Source of the DNA: Flavobacteriales bacterium | GTDB taxonomy: Bacteria > Bacteroidota > Bacteroidia > Flavobacteriales > JADGDT01 | Assembly: GCA_023145275.1 (NCBI GenBank) | Contig: JAGLEB010000055.1 | Location: 1 to 46,557 of the forward strand | Reading direction: 5' to 3' | Length of the DNA: 46,557 nt | Shown: positions 5,897 through 16,705 of the stretch, piece after piece | How positions within the stretch are numbered: the stretch's first letter is position 1 | Layout of the letters: the number at the start of each line of letters is the position of its first letter | The notes under the pieces: generated by a model | Database searches by the model: none | Told to the model about the DNA's origin: nothing | Seen by the model: the letters and a program-made list of their open reading frames with translations, nothing else | Program-made: the position numbers and the translations under genes

Positions 5897-7924
5897 ATGA
5901 AACAAAAATACTTTTCTGCTCTTGTCTTACTTATAGCTGGAGCATATTATGGGACCAATTCATACGCACAAGAAGTAAGTGTGTTAGATGAAATTGTTCT
6001 TACAGATAATAAAAAGGCATCACCATTGCAATTGAGTATAATAAACAATAACCTGTCAAAAAGAAAGAATCACGATGCTGGGAGTTTGTTTTATGGAATT
6101 CCAGGTTTCGGTATTGATAAAAAGGGTGGCTATGCTATGGATCCTGTTTTTAGAGGGTTTAAAAATGAACAGCTAAATATTCAGTTTGATGGAGGTACTA
6201 CCGTAGCTCCAGCCTGCCCTAATAGAATGGATCCCGTAACTACACATATTACGCCAGAGGAAGTTGAAAAAATAGAGATTATTAAAGGACCATATTCTGT
6301 TAGATTTGGGTCTTCACTCGGAGGGGTTATTAATCTTGTGACTAAAATACCTGAGTTCAACCCTAATAAGATTTATAGGGGATCAATAGAAGGTGGCTAT
6401 GAAGCAAATGGATCTAGTTGGTTTTCGGGTGTAAAGGCTAGTGTAGTTAAAGAAAAATGGTTTTTTCAGGCTGATGGTGCTATAAAAAGATTTGGAAATT
6501 ACGAAAGTGGAAACGGACAAGAGATAATAGCATCATTTAATACAAATGACTATGCGCTAAAGGCAGGGTATAAAATTGATCCTACTCAGCAAATTAGAGT
6601 TTCTTTTAGGCAGTCATTTGGAAGAGATATCATGCATCCTGGTTTGCCAATGGATACTGATATTGATAATAGCACTGTATCTACAATAGATTATGATAAT
6701 AGGCTCGGAGATGGATTTTTTAGAAATGTAAAGGCGAAAATGTACTACGCGGATGTAGAGCATGTAATGTCTAATGATGGTCGGCCTTCAGTAAAAAAGA
6801 TGGGGCTTGCTACATCAACTACCTATTCTCAAACCCTTGGTGGAAAACTTGAGATGGAAATGGGGTTAGATGATGATAATTTGTTTTATTTAGGAATGGA
6901 CCTTAGGAATATTTCTAATCAAGGAGAAACTGTTAAGGTGAAGAATGACGTAGAGGTTGGGCGAAAACAAGTTTGGCAAGATTCTTATGTAAATGATTAT
7001 GGCTTATTTGCGCAGTACAATCTGCATGTAAATGATAAATTTTCAGTACAAACGGGAGTAAGAATGGACTATATACAGTCTGACACAAAAGATCCTGATC
7101 CAAAATTTGAACATGGCAACCTTCCTGAAGGCGTGCATCCAGATGACGAAGTAAATTTCTCTGCTAATATTTCTGGAGCTTATTGGTTTAGTAATGTTTG
7201 GAATACAAAACTATCTATAGGTAGAGGAGTTCAGACTGCTAGTATACAGAAGAGGTATGTAAATACTTTACCTGTAGGAAGAGATGCATTTTACTATATT
7301 GGAAATCCAATGTTGAATGCAGAGGTAAACAACCAAATTGACTTAAGTTTTAATAGGGTTGATGATAATTGGTGGTTTGGATTGAATGGATATTATTCTA
7401 TTGTAGAGAATTATATCAATTCTGAAATAGTAAAAAAGCCACAGCCCGGAATCCCTGGAGTAAAGAAATTTATTAATATTGACGAAGCAAATATTTATGG
7501 TTTTGAGGCTAGCTTTGGTTTTCAGATTGTTGAGTTTTTAAAATTAGATGTTTCTGGCTTCTATACTCATGCACAAAATATAGATTTAGACGAGCCTTTA
7601 GCCGAAATCCCTCCTATGGAGGCTAATGTCTCATTAATGTATGACAATCAGAAATGGTATGCTAAAGTTAATCAGCGTCTTGTTGATGAGCAAGATAGAG
7701 TAGCCGTAAGTGTTTCTGAAACTACATCGCCAGGATTTGGAGTAATGGATGTTTTTGGAGGATACGAAATAAATAAGCATATAAGACTTGATGCTTCTGT
7801 TACTAATGTTTTCAATCTAAATTATTATGATCACCTTAATAGACCATACAAGAATATGGATTCGCAAAGCGAGTATTATAATATGGGAAGAAACTTTATG
7901 ATTAGCGCAAAGCTTAGTCTTTAA
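5897..7924 (+). CDS. TonB-dependent outer-membrane receptor, copper-receptor-like
   Basis: 675 residues: a signal peptide (about 1-24, cleaved after NSYA), a plug domain (about 40-150, with IEIIKGPYSVRFGSSLGGVIN) and a beta barrel ending in a terminal strand (NFMISAKLSL). It lacks the N-terminal carboxypeptidase-like domain of SusC proteins. The plug carries ACPNRMDP (C107, M111), a CxxxM pattern like the copper-binding site of Pseudomonas OprC. MHPGLPM (M246, H247, M252) in the barrel could complete a soft-metal site, as the HxM motif does in OprC. This makes copper uptake the best guess. The upstream CNGKCYL protein supports a metal role. No energising TonB/ExbBD genes are nearby. The receptor class is certain; the substrate is inferred. 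Confidence 0.9.
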   Translation: MKQKYFSALVLLIAGAYYGTNSYAQEVSVLDEIVLTDNKKASPLQLSIINNNLSKRKNHDAGSLFYGIPGFGIDKKGGYAMDPVFRGFKNEQLNIQFDGGTTVAPACPNRMDPVTTHITPEEVEKIEIIKGPYSVRFGSSLGGVINLVTKIPEFNPNKIYRGSIEGGYEANGSSWFSGVKASVVKEKWFFQADGAIKRFGNYESGNGQEIIASFNTNDYALKAGYKIDPTQQIRVSFRQSFGRDIMHPGLPMDTDIDNSTVSTIDYDNRLGDGFFRNVKAKMYYADVEHVMSNDGRPSVKKMGLATSTTYSQTLGGKLEMEMGLDDDNLFYLGMDLRNISNQGETVKVKNDVEVGRKQVWQDSYVNDYGLFAQYNLHVNDKFSVQTGVRMDYIQSDTKDPDPKFEHGNLPEGVHPDDEVNFSANISGAYWFSNVWNTKLSIGRGVQTASIQKRYVNTLPVGRDAFYYIGNPMLNAEVNNQIDLSFNRVDDNWWFGLNGYYSIVENYINSEIVKKPQPGIPGVKKFINIDEANIYGFEASFGFQIVEFLKLDVSGFYTHAQNIDLDEPLAEIPPMEANVSLMYDNQKWYAKVNQRLVDEQDRVAVSVSETTSPGFGVMDVFGGYEINKHIRLDASVTNVFNLNYYDHLNRPYKNMDSQSEYYNMGRNFMISAKLSL

Positions 7925-8074
7925 AAAGTTGGAAACATGATTTAGAATATTTTTTTAGTTGAATTTTATTATGATTTATTTCCACTAAAGTGTATAAATT
8001 TGTAATGTATTAACCTTGTATTAGGAATAATATATCTTTGTATTGATTTGACATGATAATGTCATAATAAGTAT

Positions 8075-8115
8075 TCCGGGGCAAATCGCAAACTTGTCTC
8101 GGATTCTTTTTTTTT
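8075..8115 (+). terminator. Intrinsic terminator downstream of the TonB receptor
   Basis: TCCGGGGCAA (8075-8084) pairs with TTGTCTCGGA (8094-8103), with two G-U pairs and a 9-nt loop, followed by TTC and nine T. It is 150 nt after the receptor stop and just upstream of the next gene's -7 box. Confidence 0.75.
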
Positions 8116-8141
8116 ACGGGCTTTCAAGTGTAAAATTGTTT

Positions 8142-8149
8142 TATATTTG
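8142..8149 (+). promoter_or_regulatory. -7 promoter box (TATATTTG) of the LamG/EEP protein gene
   Basis: TATATTTG followed by GCGGCC ends 23 nt before the ATG at 8172 and lies directly after the preceding terminator. This marks a separate transcription unit. Confidence 0.6.
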
Positions 8150-8171
8150 CGGCCTTTAAAAACGTGATAAT

Positions 8172-9659
8172 ATGAAGAGGATAATTGCTGTACTGATAAT
8201 CGTTTTTTTTCTGCCTGCTGAAATGTTTTCTCAACAAACAAGTTGGGATATTAGATTTGATGGGAAAGATGCAAAAGAGTTGTATCGCCGTTATGATGTT
8301 ACTTCTGAAAACAATATTCATGTTTTAGATTTCTCAAGACTAGCTAGAAAAAGAAAGCCACTGACATTTGAATTAGATAAGAAGGAGGCTCCTAAAGCTT
8401 CTTTTTCAGCTTTTGTGTGGGTTAAGGCCCCAAAAGGTGTAGAGCAATCGTCTGTTATTTTAACAAATAAAAAATCAATAGATGGTGATGGTTGGGAAAT
8501 CAAAGCTAGTGAGAATGGTTCGTGGAGCTGGACATTCAAACATGAGTCTAATATTATAGCTGAATATAACGCAACATTTAAGAGACAGAGTATTAATGAC
8601 GGTGAGTTTCATTTAATAGGTATATCATATGACTATACTAAAAATCAAGTTTGGTTGTACTTTGATGGTGAAAATGTTGGGATTGTAAATGTTGGAAAAG
8701 GAGATCTATCAAATTTTAAAAATCTTACGATAGGAGGTGTTGGAGAAAAAGAAAAATATTCTTTTAATGGATACTTTAAAGCAATTTTCCTTTTTAAAGA
8801 CCATATTCACAATGGTAGAGTCGTAAAATTGTATCGTAATAATTCTATATATAGTGGTAATATTGGTGTAAATGGTACTTTTTATAAAACTGTAAAATTT
8901 CTTACGTGGAATATTTCTGATGGAGGAATGAGTCATGGAACATTAATTGGACTTAATAGAACACTAGAAGTAATAAAAGAGTCAAAAGCTGACATTATAG
9001 CATTACAAGAAACAAATGGCTCGGGAGAATATTTAGCAGACGAATTAGGCTATTATTTTTACTCTATTAGTAGAGAATTGTCAATCTTAAGTAAGTTTCC
9101 CATTAAACGAACTGTAAAGCTTTACAAAGCTGAGATGAGTGGAGGAGTTGAAATTGTAATTTCGAAGGATCAATATATTTATTTTTTCAATGTTAAACTT
9201 GATGAAACCCCTAATTGGAATAGCCTAGAAAAAGCTTATGCGGATGCTAGTTTTAGAGCAGAAGAGAAAAAGAATCGAGGAGTAGATTTAAATGAGATGC
9301 TAGAGCAAATTCAAGTACTTCTAAGGCCTAATGGTAATACTTCAATAATATTTTCAGGAGAGTTAAACTCCTTATCTAATCTTGATAATGGCGGAGATGT
9401 AACAAAATACCCAGTCACTAGCTTAATGTTTAAATATAGCTATAAGGACTCTTATATGTCACTGCATTCTGATGGGGAAAAGAAACCTGGAGACACTTGT
9501 TGTGTTGATTTAGCTGCTGAAAAACGTGGAAGAGTTGATTATATTTATTATAAAGGTAGTGAGATAAGCGTTCAGGAGGCAAAAGTAATAAATCACCATC
9601 CTATTAGGTTTCCTTCAAAACACTATGGAGTGTTAACAGAGCTTAAGTGGAAAAAGTAA
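8172..9659 (+). CDS. Secreted LamG-like plus endonuclease/exonuclease/phosphatase-like protein
   Basis: 495 residues. It has a signal peptide (about 1-20, cleaved before QQTSW). A concanavalin/LamG-like beta-sandwich follows (about 25-225; FVWVKAP, then WLYFDGENVGIVN and LTIGGVG). An endonuclease/exonuclease/phosphatase (EEP) fold fills about 240-493. EEP landmarks present are LTWNIS (N247), ALQET (E280) and RVDYIYY (D456). Two catalytic motifs deviate: the usual GDxN is GELN (E397, N399), and the usual SDH near the end is SKH (S482-H484). The enzyme may therefore be altered or inactive. Location is probably periplasm or cell surface. It has its own promoter; the response regulator downstream also has one, so the two are not clearly an operon. 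Substrate unknown. Confidence 0.8.
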   Translation: MKRIIAVLIIVFFLPAEMFSQQTSWDIRFDGKDAKELYRRYDVTSENNIHVLDFSRLARKRKPLTFELDKKEAPKASFSAFVWVKAPKGVEQSSVILTNKKSIDGDGWEIKASENGSWSWTFKHESNIIAEYNATFKRQSINDGEFHLIGISYDYTKNQVWLYFDGENVGIVNVGKGDLSNFKNLTIGGVGEKEKYSFNGYFKAIFLFKDHIHNGRVVKLYRNNSIYSGNIGVNGTFYKTVKFLTWNISDGGMSHGTLIGLNRTLEVIKESKADIIALQETNGSGEYLADELGYYFYSISRELSILSKFPIKRTVKLYKAEMSGGVEIVISKDQYIYFFNVKLDETPNWNSLEKAYADASFRAEEKKNRGVDLNEMLEQIQVLLRPNGNTSIIFSGELNSLSNLDNGGDVTKYPVTSLMFKYSYKDSYMSLHSDGEKKPGDTCCVDLAAEKRGRVDYIYYKGSEISVQEAKVINHHPIRFPSKHYGVLTELKWKK

Positions 9660-9692
9660 TATGATATTTAAACTTTATATAATCCTAAATTG

Positions 9693-9700
9693 TATATTTG
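9693..9700 (+). promoter_or_regulatory. -7 promoter box (TATATTTG) of the response regulator
   Basis: TATATTTG ends 20 nt before the ATG at 9720, inside the 60-bp gap after the LamG/EEP gene, so the regulator can be transcribed on its own. Confidence 0.55.
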
Positions 9701-9719
9701 AATCCATTCTTACTTAAAA

Positions 9720-10322
9720 ATGATTCAAATGGGCTTAAGAATTGCTCTTATTGACGATCATAAAATGCTGATAGATTTATTAGCTAAAGATATCGTCAAT
9801 TCGAAGAATATAGATAAAGTTGATAAATATTACAATGGTTATGATTTTCTTGCTGCCTATAAAGCAAAGAATTATGATTTAGCTGTAATAGATTTGCAAA
9901 TGCCCGAAATTAATGGCTTAGACTTAGTCGGTAAAATACGAGAAGAAGACTCGTCAATAAAGATCATGATTCTTAGTGGGGTTGAAAGTGATGGGGTTCA
10001 GCCTATTCTAGAAAAAAAAGGCATTGATGGTTTAGTCACCAAATACAATCATATTGATGTTATTATTAATGCAATCGTTACAATAGGTTCAGGAGAAAAG
10101 TGCTTTGTAAACGATTTTCGCGAACATGATTCTCAATTATCTTCAAGAGAGATAGATATTGTAAGGTTGATGGCTAAAGAAAATACTAATAAAGAAATTG
10201 CCGAAAATCTTTTTATTAGCGAAAATACTGTTAAAACTCACCGCAAAAACATAATGAAGAAGCTCGATGCAAAAAATATAGCTTCGGTTATTGGTTATGT
10301 ATATAAAAACCACCTAGTGTAG
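9720..10322 (+). CDS. NarL/LuxR-family response regulator (orphan)
   Basis: 200 residues. The receiver domain (about 5-125) has acidic residues D12-D13, phosphoacceptor D58 (VIDLQMPE), S86 and K108. A LuxR-type helix-turn-helix (about 139-198) contains LSSREIDIVRLMA and NKEIAENLFISENTVKTHRKN. All phosphorylation residues are intact. No histidine kinase gene lies in the window, so the partner is elsewhere. The start could also be the Met at residue 4 (9729); the promoter spacing fits either. Targets are unknown; the neighbouring secreted protein is only a positional candidate. Confidence 0.92.
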   Translation: MIQMGLRIALIDDHKMLIDLLAKDIVNSKNIDKVDKYYNGYDFLAAYKAKNYDLAVIDLQMPEINGLDLVGKIREEDSSIKIMILSGVESDGVQPILEKKGIDGLVTKYNHIDVIINAIVTIGSGEKCFVNDFREHDSQLSSREIDIVRLMAKENTNKEIAENLFISENTVKTHRKNIMKKLDAKNIASVIGYVYKNHLV

Positions 10323-10461
10323 ACTCAAAAAAATATTTTGTTTGTATAGTCTAATGCCTTGAGTTGTAGTTGATTGTTAAGCTTTTTAATCTCTCTTCAG
10401 AATGTTAAAAACTAAGTGTTAAAACTGTAGTAATTGCTTTATAATATTATATAATAATGGT

Positions 10462-10469
10462 TATATTTG
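10462..10469 (+). promoter_or_regulatory. -7 promoter box (TATATTTG), probable gyrB promoter
   Basis: TATATTTG followed by CTCG lies 140 nt upstream of the gyrB ATG, which would give a leader of about 130 nt. A short CTCG/CGAG hairpin follows immediately. It is the only good box in the 286-bp gap. Confidence 0.5.
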
Positions 10470-10608
10470 CTCGTTATTATCGAGTAAAAATATGTAACTT
10501 TCACGATTGAGAAATCAGTTAGTTGAATATGTAATGCTATATGTCTTTTCAGCATTTTTTTTTTGAAGAATGGCTGTAGGCTTAGTAGCTAAAAGCAATA
10601 TAAAATAG

Positions 10609-12558
<1,950 letters not shown>

Positions 12559-12632
12559 TATTATATTAGAGTGTAAGTTTAACACTTATTTGATTAGGTA
12601 AGTATGCAGAGTAAAAACACATATAGTATTAT

Positions 12633-12666
12633 AAAAAGGGCTTCCAGTTTTGGAAGCCCTTTTTTA
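12633..12666 (+). terminator. Strong intrinsic terminator of gyrB
   Basis: AAAAAGGGCTTCCA (12633-12646) and TGGAAGCCCTTTTT (12651-12664) form a perfect 14-bp stem around a GTTT loop, with a T-run at the end. Being A/T-flanked, it could also work on the minus strand. Confidence 0.92.
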
Positions 12667-12948
12667 TTATCTAATATTCAAGATATATAGATAAGAAAAT
12701 AGTTAAGGATTACATAAAATACTGATATAAATCATTGCATTTTTTTTTGAATTGAAAAGGTAAATTTTGATCTTACACCATCGAAAAAAAATCAAATTTT
12801 AGCAAAGTCGGGAATATTGTAAGCATTATTAAATGAAAATGCGATAAGCTTGGAAATTTGATTTTTAAAGAAGAAAACAGAATTATAATAAAATCAGGAA
12901 TAAGGTATTTCTGTAAACATAGAATAAACACAATTAAATATAATAAAA

Positions 12949-13878
12949 ATGAAAGTAACAATCGTAGGAGCAGGAGCTGTAGGGGCAAGTTGCGCTGAGT
13001 ACATTGCAATTAAAGATTTCGCAGACGAAATAGTTTTAGTTGATATTAAAGAAGGATTTGCAGAGGGAAAAGCTATGGACTTGATGCAGACAGCATCATT
13101 AAATGGATTTGATTCTACTATCACTGGTACAACTGGAGATTACTCTAAAACTGCCGGAAGTGATGTAGCTGTTATTACGAGTGGTATTCCTCGTAAGCCT
13201 GGTATGACTCGTGAAGAGCTTATTGGTACTAACGCAAGTATCGTTAAAACAGTAGCAGAGAGTTTAATTAAGCATTCTCCTGAAGTAATAGTTATAGTTG
13301 TTAGTAATCCTATGGATACTATGACATATTTAGCTGCTAAGGCATTAGGTCTTCCTAAAAACCGTATTATTGGTATGGGTGGAGCTCTTGATAGTGCACG
13401 TTTCAAGTATCGTTTGTCTGAAGCAATGGGATGTCCAGCTTCTGAAGTTTCTGCTATGGTAATAGGAGGTCACAGTGATAAAGGAATGGTTCCATTAATT
13501 GAAAAAGCGTCTCGTAACAGTATTCCTGTTTCTGAGTTCATTTCTGCTGATGTTCAGTCTGAAGTTGTTGAAGCTACTAAAGTTGGTGGTGCAACCCTTA
13601 CTAAATTACTAGGAACAAGTGCTTGGTATGCTCCAGGTGCAGCTGTATCAGAAATGGTTAAGGCTATTGCTCTTGATTCGAAAAAAGTTTTCCCATGTTC
13701 TGCCTTACTAGAAGGTGAGTACGGATTAAACGACCTTTGTATCGGTGTGCCATGTATTATTGGTAAAAATGGTATCGAACAAATTTTAGAGATCGAGCTT
13801 TCTGATGCTGAAAAAACAAAATTAGCTTCTTCTGCCGAAGGTGTAAAAGGAACTAATGGAGATCTTAAGAATATTTAA
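12949..13878 (+). CDS. mdh: Malate dehydrogenase (NAD-dependent, lactate-dehydrogenase-like type)
   Basis: 309 residues. Rossmann nucleotide site VGAGAVGASC (6-15). Mobile-loop arginines in PRKPGMTR near residue 82. SNPMDTMTYLA follows, and the catalytic histidine is in GGHSD near residue 174. Arginines rather than glutamine in the loop favour malate/oxaloacetate over lactate. It acts in the cytosol in the TCA cycle or in reductive succinate formation, together with sucD elsewhere in the window. It is a single gene; the ATG at 12949 sits after AT-rich sequence without a Shine-Dalgarno site. Downstream lies a 519-bp gap holding a dispersed repeat and a terminator. Confidence 0.97.
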   Translation: MKVTIVGAGAVGASCAEYIAIKDFADEIVLVDIKEGFAEGKAMDLMQTASLNGFDSTITGTTGDYSKTAGSDVAVITSGIPRKPGMTREELIGTNASIVKTVAESLIKHSPEVIVIVVSNPMDTMTYLAAKALGLPKNRIIGMGGALDSARFKYRLSEAMGCPASEVSAMVIGGHSDKGMVPLIEKASRNSIPVSEFISADVQSEVVEATKVGGATLTKLLGTSAWYAPGAAVSEMVKAIALDSKKVFPCSALLEGEYGLNDLCIGVPCIIGKNGIEQILEIELSDAEKTKLASSAEGVKGTNGDLKNI

Positions 13879-13898
13879 TTAGGGACTCTTAGAAAACT

Positions 13899-14075
13899 AT
13901 CTACTTTTTTTAGTGATGTATAAAAAACTTCACGGTAGATATGAGTGAAGATTTAGTAGTTAGGAGTTTACTTTTGTAAATGCATGTTCTGAGCATTGTC
14001 GAAGTAACTGATTGCAAAATCAAGATCAACGAAGAGATTGGTGTTTTCTTATAGACACTAATTAGATATATTCAA
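13899..14075 (+). repeat. Dispersed intergenic repeat, copy A
   Basis: This non-coding stretch downstream of mdh matches copy B (20476-20626) closely. Shared blocks are GTATAAAAAACTTCA, GGAGTTTACTTTTGTAAATG, AAATCAAGATCA, CGAAGAGATTGGTGTTTT and TATAGA-ACTAATTA. Copy A carries an extra segment of about 25 bp (CATGTTCTGAGCATTGTCGA) after the central block. A third, more diverged copy is at 43995-44085 in the opposite orientation. No coding frame is apparent. Confidence 0.8.
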
Positions 14076-14105
14076 TGCCTTGAAGGTATTGATGAATTAT
14101 TAAGT

Positions 14106-14160
14106 CACCCTCTCGTCTATCATAGAAACTTTGATAGATGTGGGGGTGTCTGCTTTTTTT
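14106..14160 (+). terminator. Hairpin with T-run downstream of mdh
   Basis: CACCCTC-(TCG)-TCTATCA pairs with TGATAGA-(TGT)-GGGGGTG (14106-14148), with a 9-nt loop, followed by TCTGC and seven T. It is likely the end of the mdh transcript, after the repeat. Confidence 0.7.
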
Positions 14161-14361
14161 ATTGTAAACTTTTCTTCTACAATATATACTCTTGTATGTC
14201 TTGCAGGTAGATAACAGAATACGATATATCGAATATTGTAGAAACAGTTGATAGTCATGTTTATAATAGCAGAGAGCTAGGCGTTTTTCTTTCGGCAAAT
14301 GAGTATGAAACTTGACTTAAAGTAATCACTTGAACTCTAAAGACTTTTACTATAAAAAAAT

Positions 14362-14369
14362 TATATTTG
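14362..14369 (+). promoter_or_regulatory. -7 promoter box (TATATTTG) of the acyl-CoA ligase gene
   Basis: TATATTTG followed by CTC ends 29 nt before the ATG at 14398. No clear -33 box. Confidence 0.6.
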
Positions 14370-14397
14370 CTCTCACAAAACAAATAGAGAAAATATT

Positions 14398-16326
14398 ATG
14401 AGTTCAATTTTAAATCAGTTAAATGTAGCTGCCAATACCTATGGTGATAAAGCATATTTATTTGATAAAACAGATGAGGGTTGGATTCCTAGTTCATATA
14501 AACAAGTAGAGGAGAGTGCAAAATTTCTTTCTGCATCTCTTCATAAGCTAGGCTTAAATAGAAAAGATAATTTTGCGATTTTATCTGAAGGTACTTCTCG
14601 ATGGGTGATTTCAGAATTTGCAATTGTGTTTAATGGTGCGGCTTCTGTTCCCTTATCAGTGAAATTGCTTCAGGACGAGCTTCCTTTCAGGCTAAATCAC
14701 TCAGATTCGAAAGGAATATTCGTTTCTAAAAATCATCTAGATAAAGTTGTAAATATTTGGAGCCAGATTGAAAAAGAAAATTTCTATTTGATTTACCTAG
14801 ACGAAGATTTAGATTACCTAAAAAGAAAAACAGATTCTGCTAATATACCATATTCTCAAGTAAAGAGTTATTTATCATTATTGAAGGAAGGTGAAATTAT
14901 TTATAATAACAATTTCTCTGAAATGAGAGCCATCGTTGAAGAAATCTCTATTGATGATGTTGTTACTATTTCATATACTTCTGGGACTACTGGAAGTCCA
15001 AAAGGTATAATGCTTTCTCATAAAAATTATTTTTCAAATAGTGCAGATGGTGTTAGAATGTTTAAGGCAGATGAAAAGTTGAAAACGCTTATCATTCTTC
15101 CAATCGATCATTGTTTTGCTCATACCGTAGCCATCTTTGGAGCTTTGTTTAGTGGAATGAAATTATATTTTCTGGATACTAGGGGAGGGGCTTTGAACGC
15201 TATTAAAAATATACCAATAAACTTAAAAGAGGTAAAACCTGATTTCTTACTCACTGTTCCTGCTCTTTCGGGTAATTTAATGAAGAAAATTACTGATGGG
15301 ATAGCTGCAAAAGGTGGTTTTGTCGAGAAGCTTTTTAACGCTGGTCTAGAAGCTGGAATAAGGATTAATAGAGATGCTTTTCAGAAAGCTGAATTTTGGA
15401 CATATCTAAAAGATTATCCAGCATATTTTCTTGCTAAAAAAATTATTTTCTCAAAATTGAAAGGTGTTTTTGGTGGGAATATAAAATATTTAGTAGGGGG
15501 AGGAGCTTTGTTGGATATAAAACAGCAACAGTTTTTTTATACTATCGGAGTGCCTGTATATCAGGGTTATGGACTTACTGAAGCAACACCAATTATTTCG
15601 TCTAATTCCCCGTTTCAACATAAACTTGGAACTTCAGGAGTAATAATGCCCTCAGTAAAATGTAGTATTATTTGTGATGGAGGTACAGTTGGACGACCTG
15701 ATGAAAAGGGTGAGATAGTTATTGTTGGCGATAATGTTATGCTTGGATATTATAAAAATATAGAGGCTACTGACGAGGTAATAAAAGACGGAGTACTATA
15801 TACAGGAGATTTAGGATATTTCGATCGCGATGGTTATCTTGTTGTTACAGGCAGAGAAAAAGCTCTTTTAATATCCGAAGATGGAGAGAAGTATTCACCT
15901 GAAGAAATAGAAGAAGGTCTTGTTTTTCATTCGAGACTAATCTCTCAAGCCATAATTCATAACAGTCAACGTAAATTCACTAGTGCTATAATTACTTTAG
16001 AAGGGGCAAATGTAAAATCATTAATAAAAAGTAATAAGATTGTTGATGCCCAAGAATTGTATGAAGTTATTGAAAGAGAGGTAAAAGCTTTTAGAATGGA
16101 CCCTGTTTATAAAAATAAATTCCCTTCAAAATGGATGCCTTCGATGTTTTTTATAGCTCCAGAGTCTTTCAATGAAGATAATTTGATGATGAATTCTACT
16201 TTGAAAATTGTAAGATTCAAAGTAGAGGAAGTGTATAAAAAAGATATTGAAGATATGTACGCTTCAAATGGAGCGGAATTCACTAGAAATATTAATATAG
16301 CAGTACTGAAAAAGTTATTTTTTTAG
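14398..16326 (+). CDS. AMP-dependent long-chain fatty acid-CoA ligase
   Basis: 642 residues of the adenylate-forming superfamily. The phosphate-binding loop SYTSGTTGSPKG lies near 192, the substrate-site motif GYGLTEATP near 389, YTGDLG near 467, and the hinge motif GREKALLISEDGEKYSPEEIEE near 483. Length and the GREK-type hinge fit bacterial long-chain acyl-CoA synthetases, which activate fatty acids with ATP and CoA at the inner membrane. It is monocistronic with its own promoter and converges on the DUF721-recF unit after 50 bp. No beta-oxidation genes are nearby, so use in phospholipid recycling or degradation cannot be told apart. Confidence 0.9.
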   Translation: MSSILNQLNVAANTYGDKAYLFDKTDEGWIPSSYKQVEESAKFLSASLHKLGLNRKDNFAILSEGTSRWVISEFAIVFNGAASVPLSVKLLQDELPFRLNHSDSKGIFVSKNHLDKVVNIWSQIEKENFYLIYLDEDLDYLKRKTDSANIPYSQVKSYLSLLKEGEIIYNNNFSEMRAIVEEISIDDVVTISYTSGTTGSPKGIMLSHKNYFSNSADGVRMFKADEKLKTLIILPIDHCFAHTVAIFGALFSGMKLYFLDTRGGALNAIKNIPINLKEVKPDFLLTVPALSGNLMKKITDGIAAKGGFVEKLFNAGLEAGIRINRDAFQKAEFWTYLKDYPAYFLAKKIIFSKLKGVFGGNIKYLVGGGALLDIKQQQFFYTIGVPVYQGYGLTEATPIISSNSPFQHKLGTSGVIMPSVKCSIICDGGTVGRPDEKGEIVIVGDNVMLGYYKNIEATDEVIKDGVLYTGDLGYFDRDGYLVVTGREKALLISEDGEKYSPEEIEEGLVFHSRLISQAIIHNSQRKFTSAIITLEGANVKSLIKSNKIVDAQELYEVIEREVKAFRMDPVYKNKFPSKWMPSMFFIAPESFNEDNLMMNSTLKIVRFKVEEVYKKDIEDMYASNGAEFTRNINIAVLKKLFF

Positions 16327-16376
16327 ATCGAGTTTAGGGCTAATATTAATTGCTTTATGAAATTATGTATAAATAT

Positions 16377-16694
16377 CTAAATCAGAATAACGTCCTTAAT
16401 TACTTCCTTCCCCAAAGCTTCGTTGAGATGCGTTCTGATTTTGTCTTTTGCATAATTTAATTCTTGCTTCAAAACTGACGAATTTAAGGATATTCTAAGT
16501 GTACCATTGTACATTTGGATAGAAGTAGTTTTGTTGCTAATGGCTTTTCCCATTATTTCTTCCCACTTATTTGTTATTTCAACTAGGTCAAGGTTGTCTT
16601 CAAGTTTGTACTCTGAGTAAATGTTTTTCAATCCATCTTTTAGGCTTATAGGTTCGTTTCTGCGATATCCGAAAACTGATTTCTTTTTATACAT
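16377..16694 (-). CDS. DUF721 family protein (DciA-like) next to recF
   Basis: 105 residues: a basic N-terminus (YRRNEPISLKDGLKNI) and a DUF721 core with WEEIMGKAISNKT, LRISLNSSVLKQELNY and a final GKEVIKDVIL. DUF721 proteins include DciA, the helicase-loading factor used by bacteria lacking DnaC/DnaI. The gene begins 11 bp after recF on the same strand, a common Bacteroidota arrangement that ties it to replication or repair. A DciA role is plausible but not shown here; Bacteroidota members are short versions. Confidence 0.8.
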   Translation of the reverse strand: MYKKKSVFGYRRNEPISLKDGLKNIYSEYKLEDNLDLVEITNKWEEIMGKAISNKTTSIQMYNGTLRISLNSSVLKQELNYAKDKIRTHLNEALGKEVIKDVILI

Positions 16695-16705
16695 AACTTT
16701 GTTTT

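Noticed and set aside
10470..10484. Short CTCG/CGAG hairpin after the gyrB -7 box as a regulator
   Set aside because: Only four base pairs; too small to support any claim.
14062..14298. Minus-strand open frame of 78 codons downstream of mdh
   Set aside because: It covers a terminator hairpin and repeat sequence, has low-complexity composition and no promoter.
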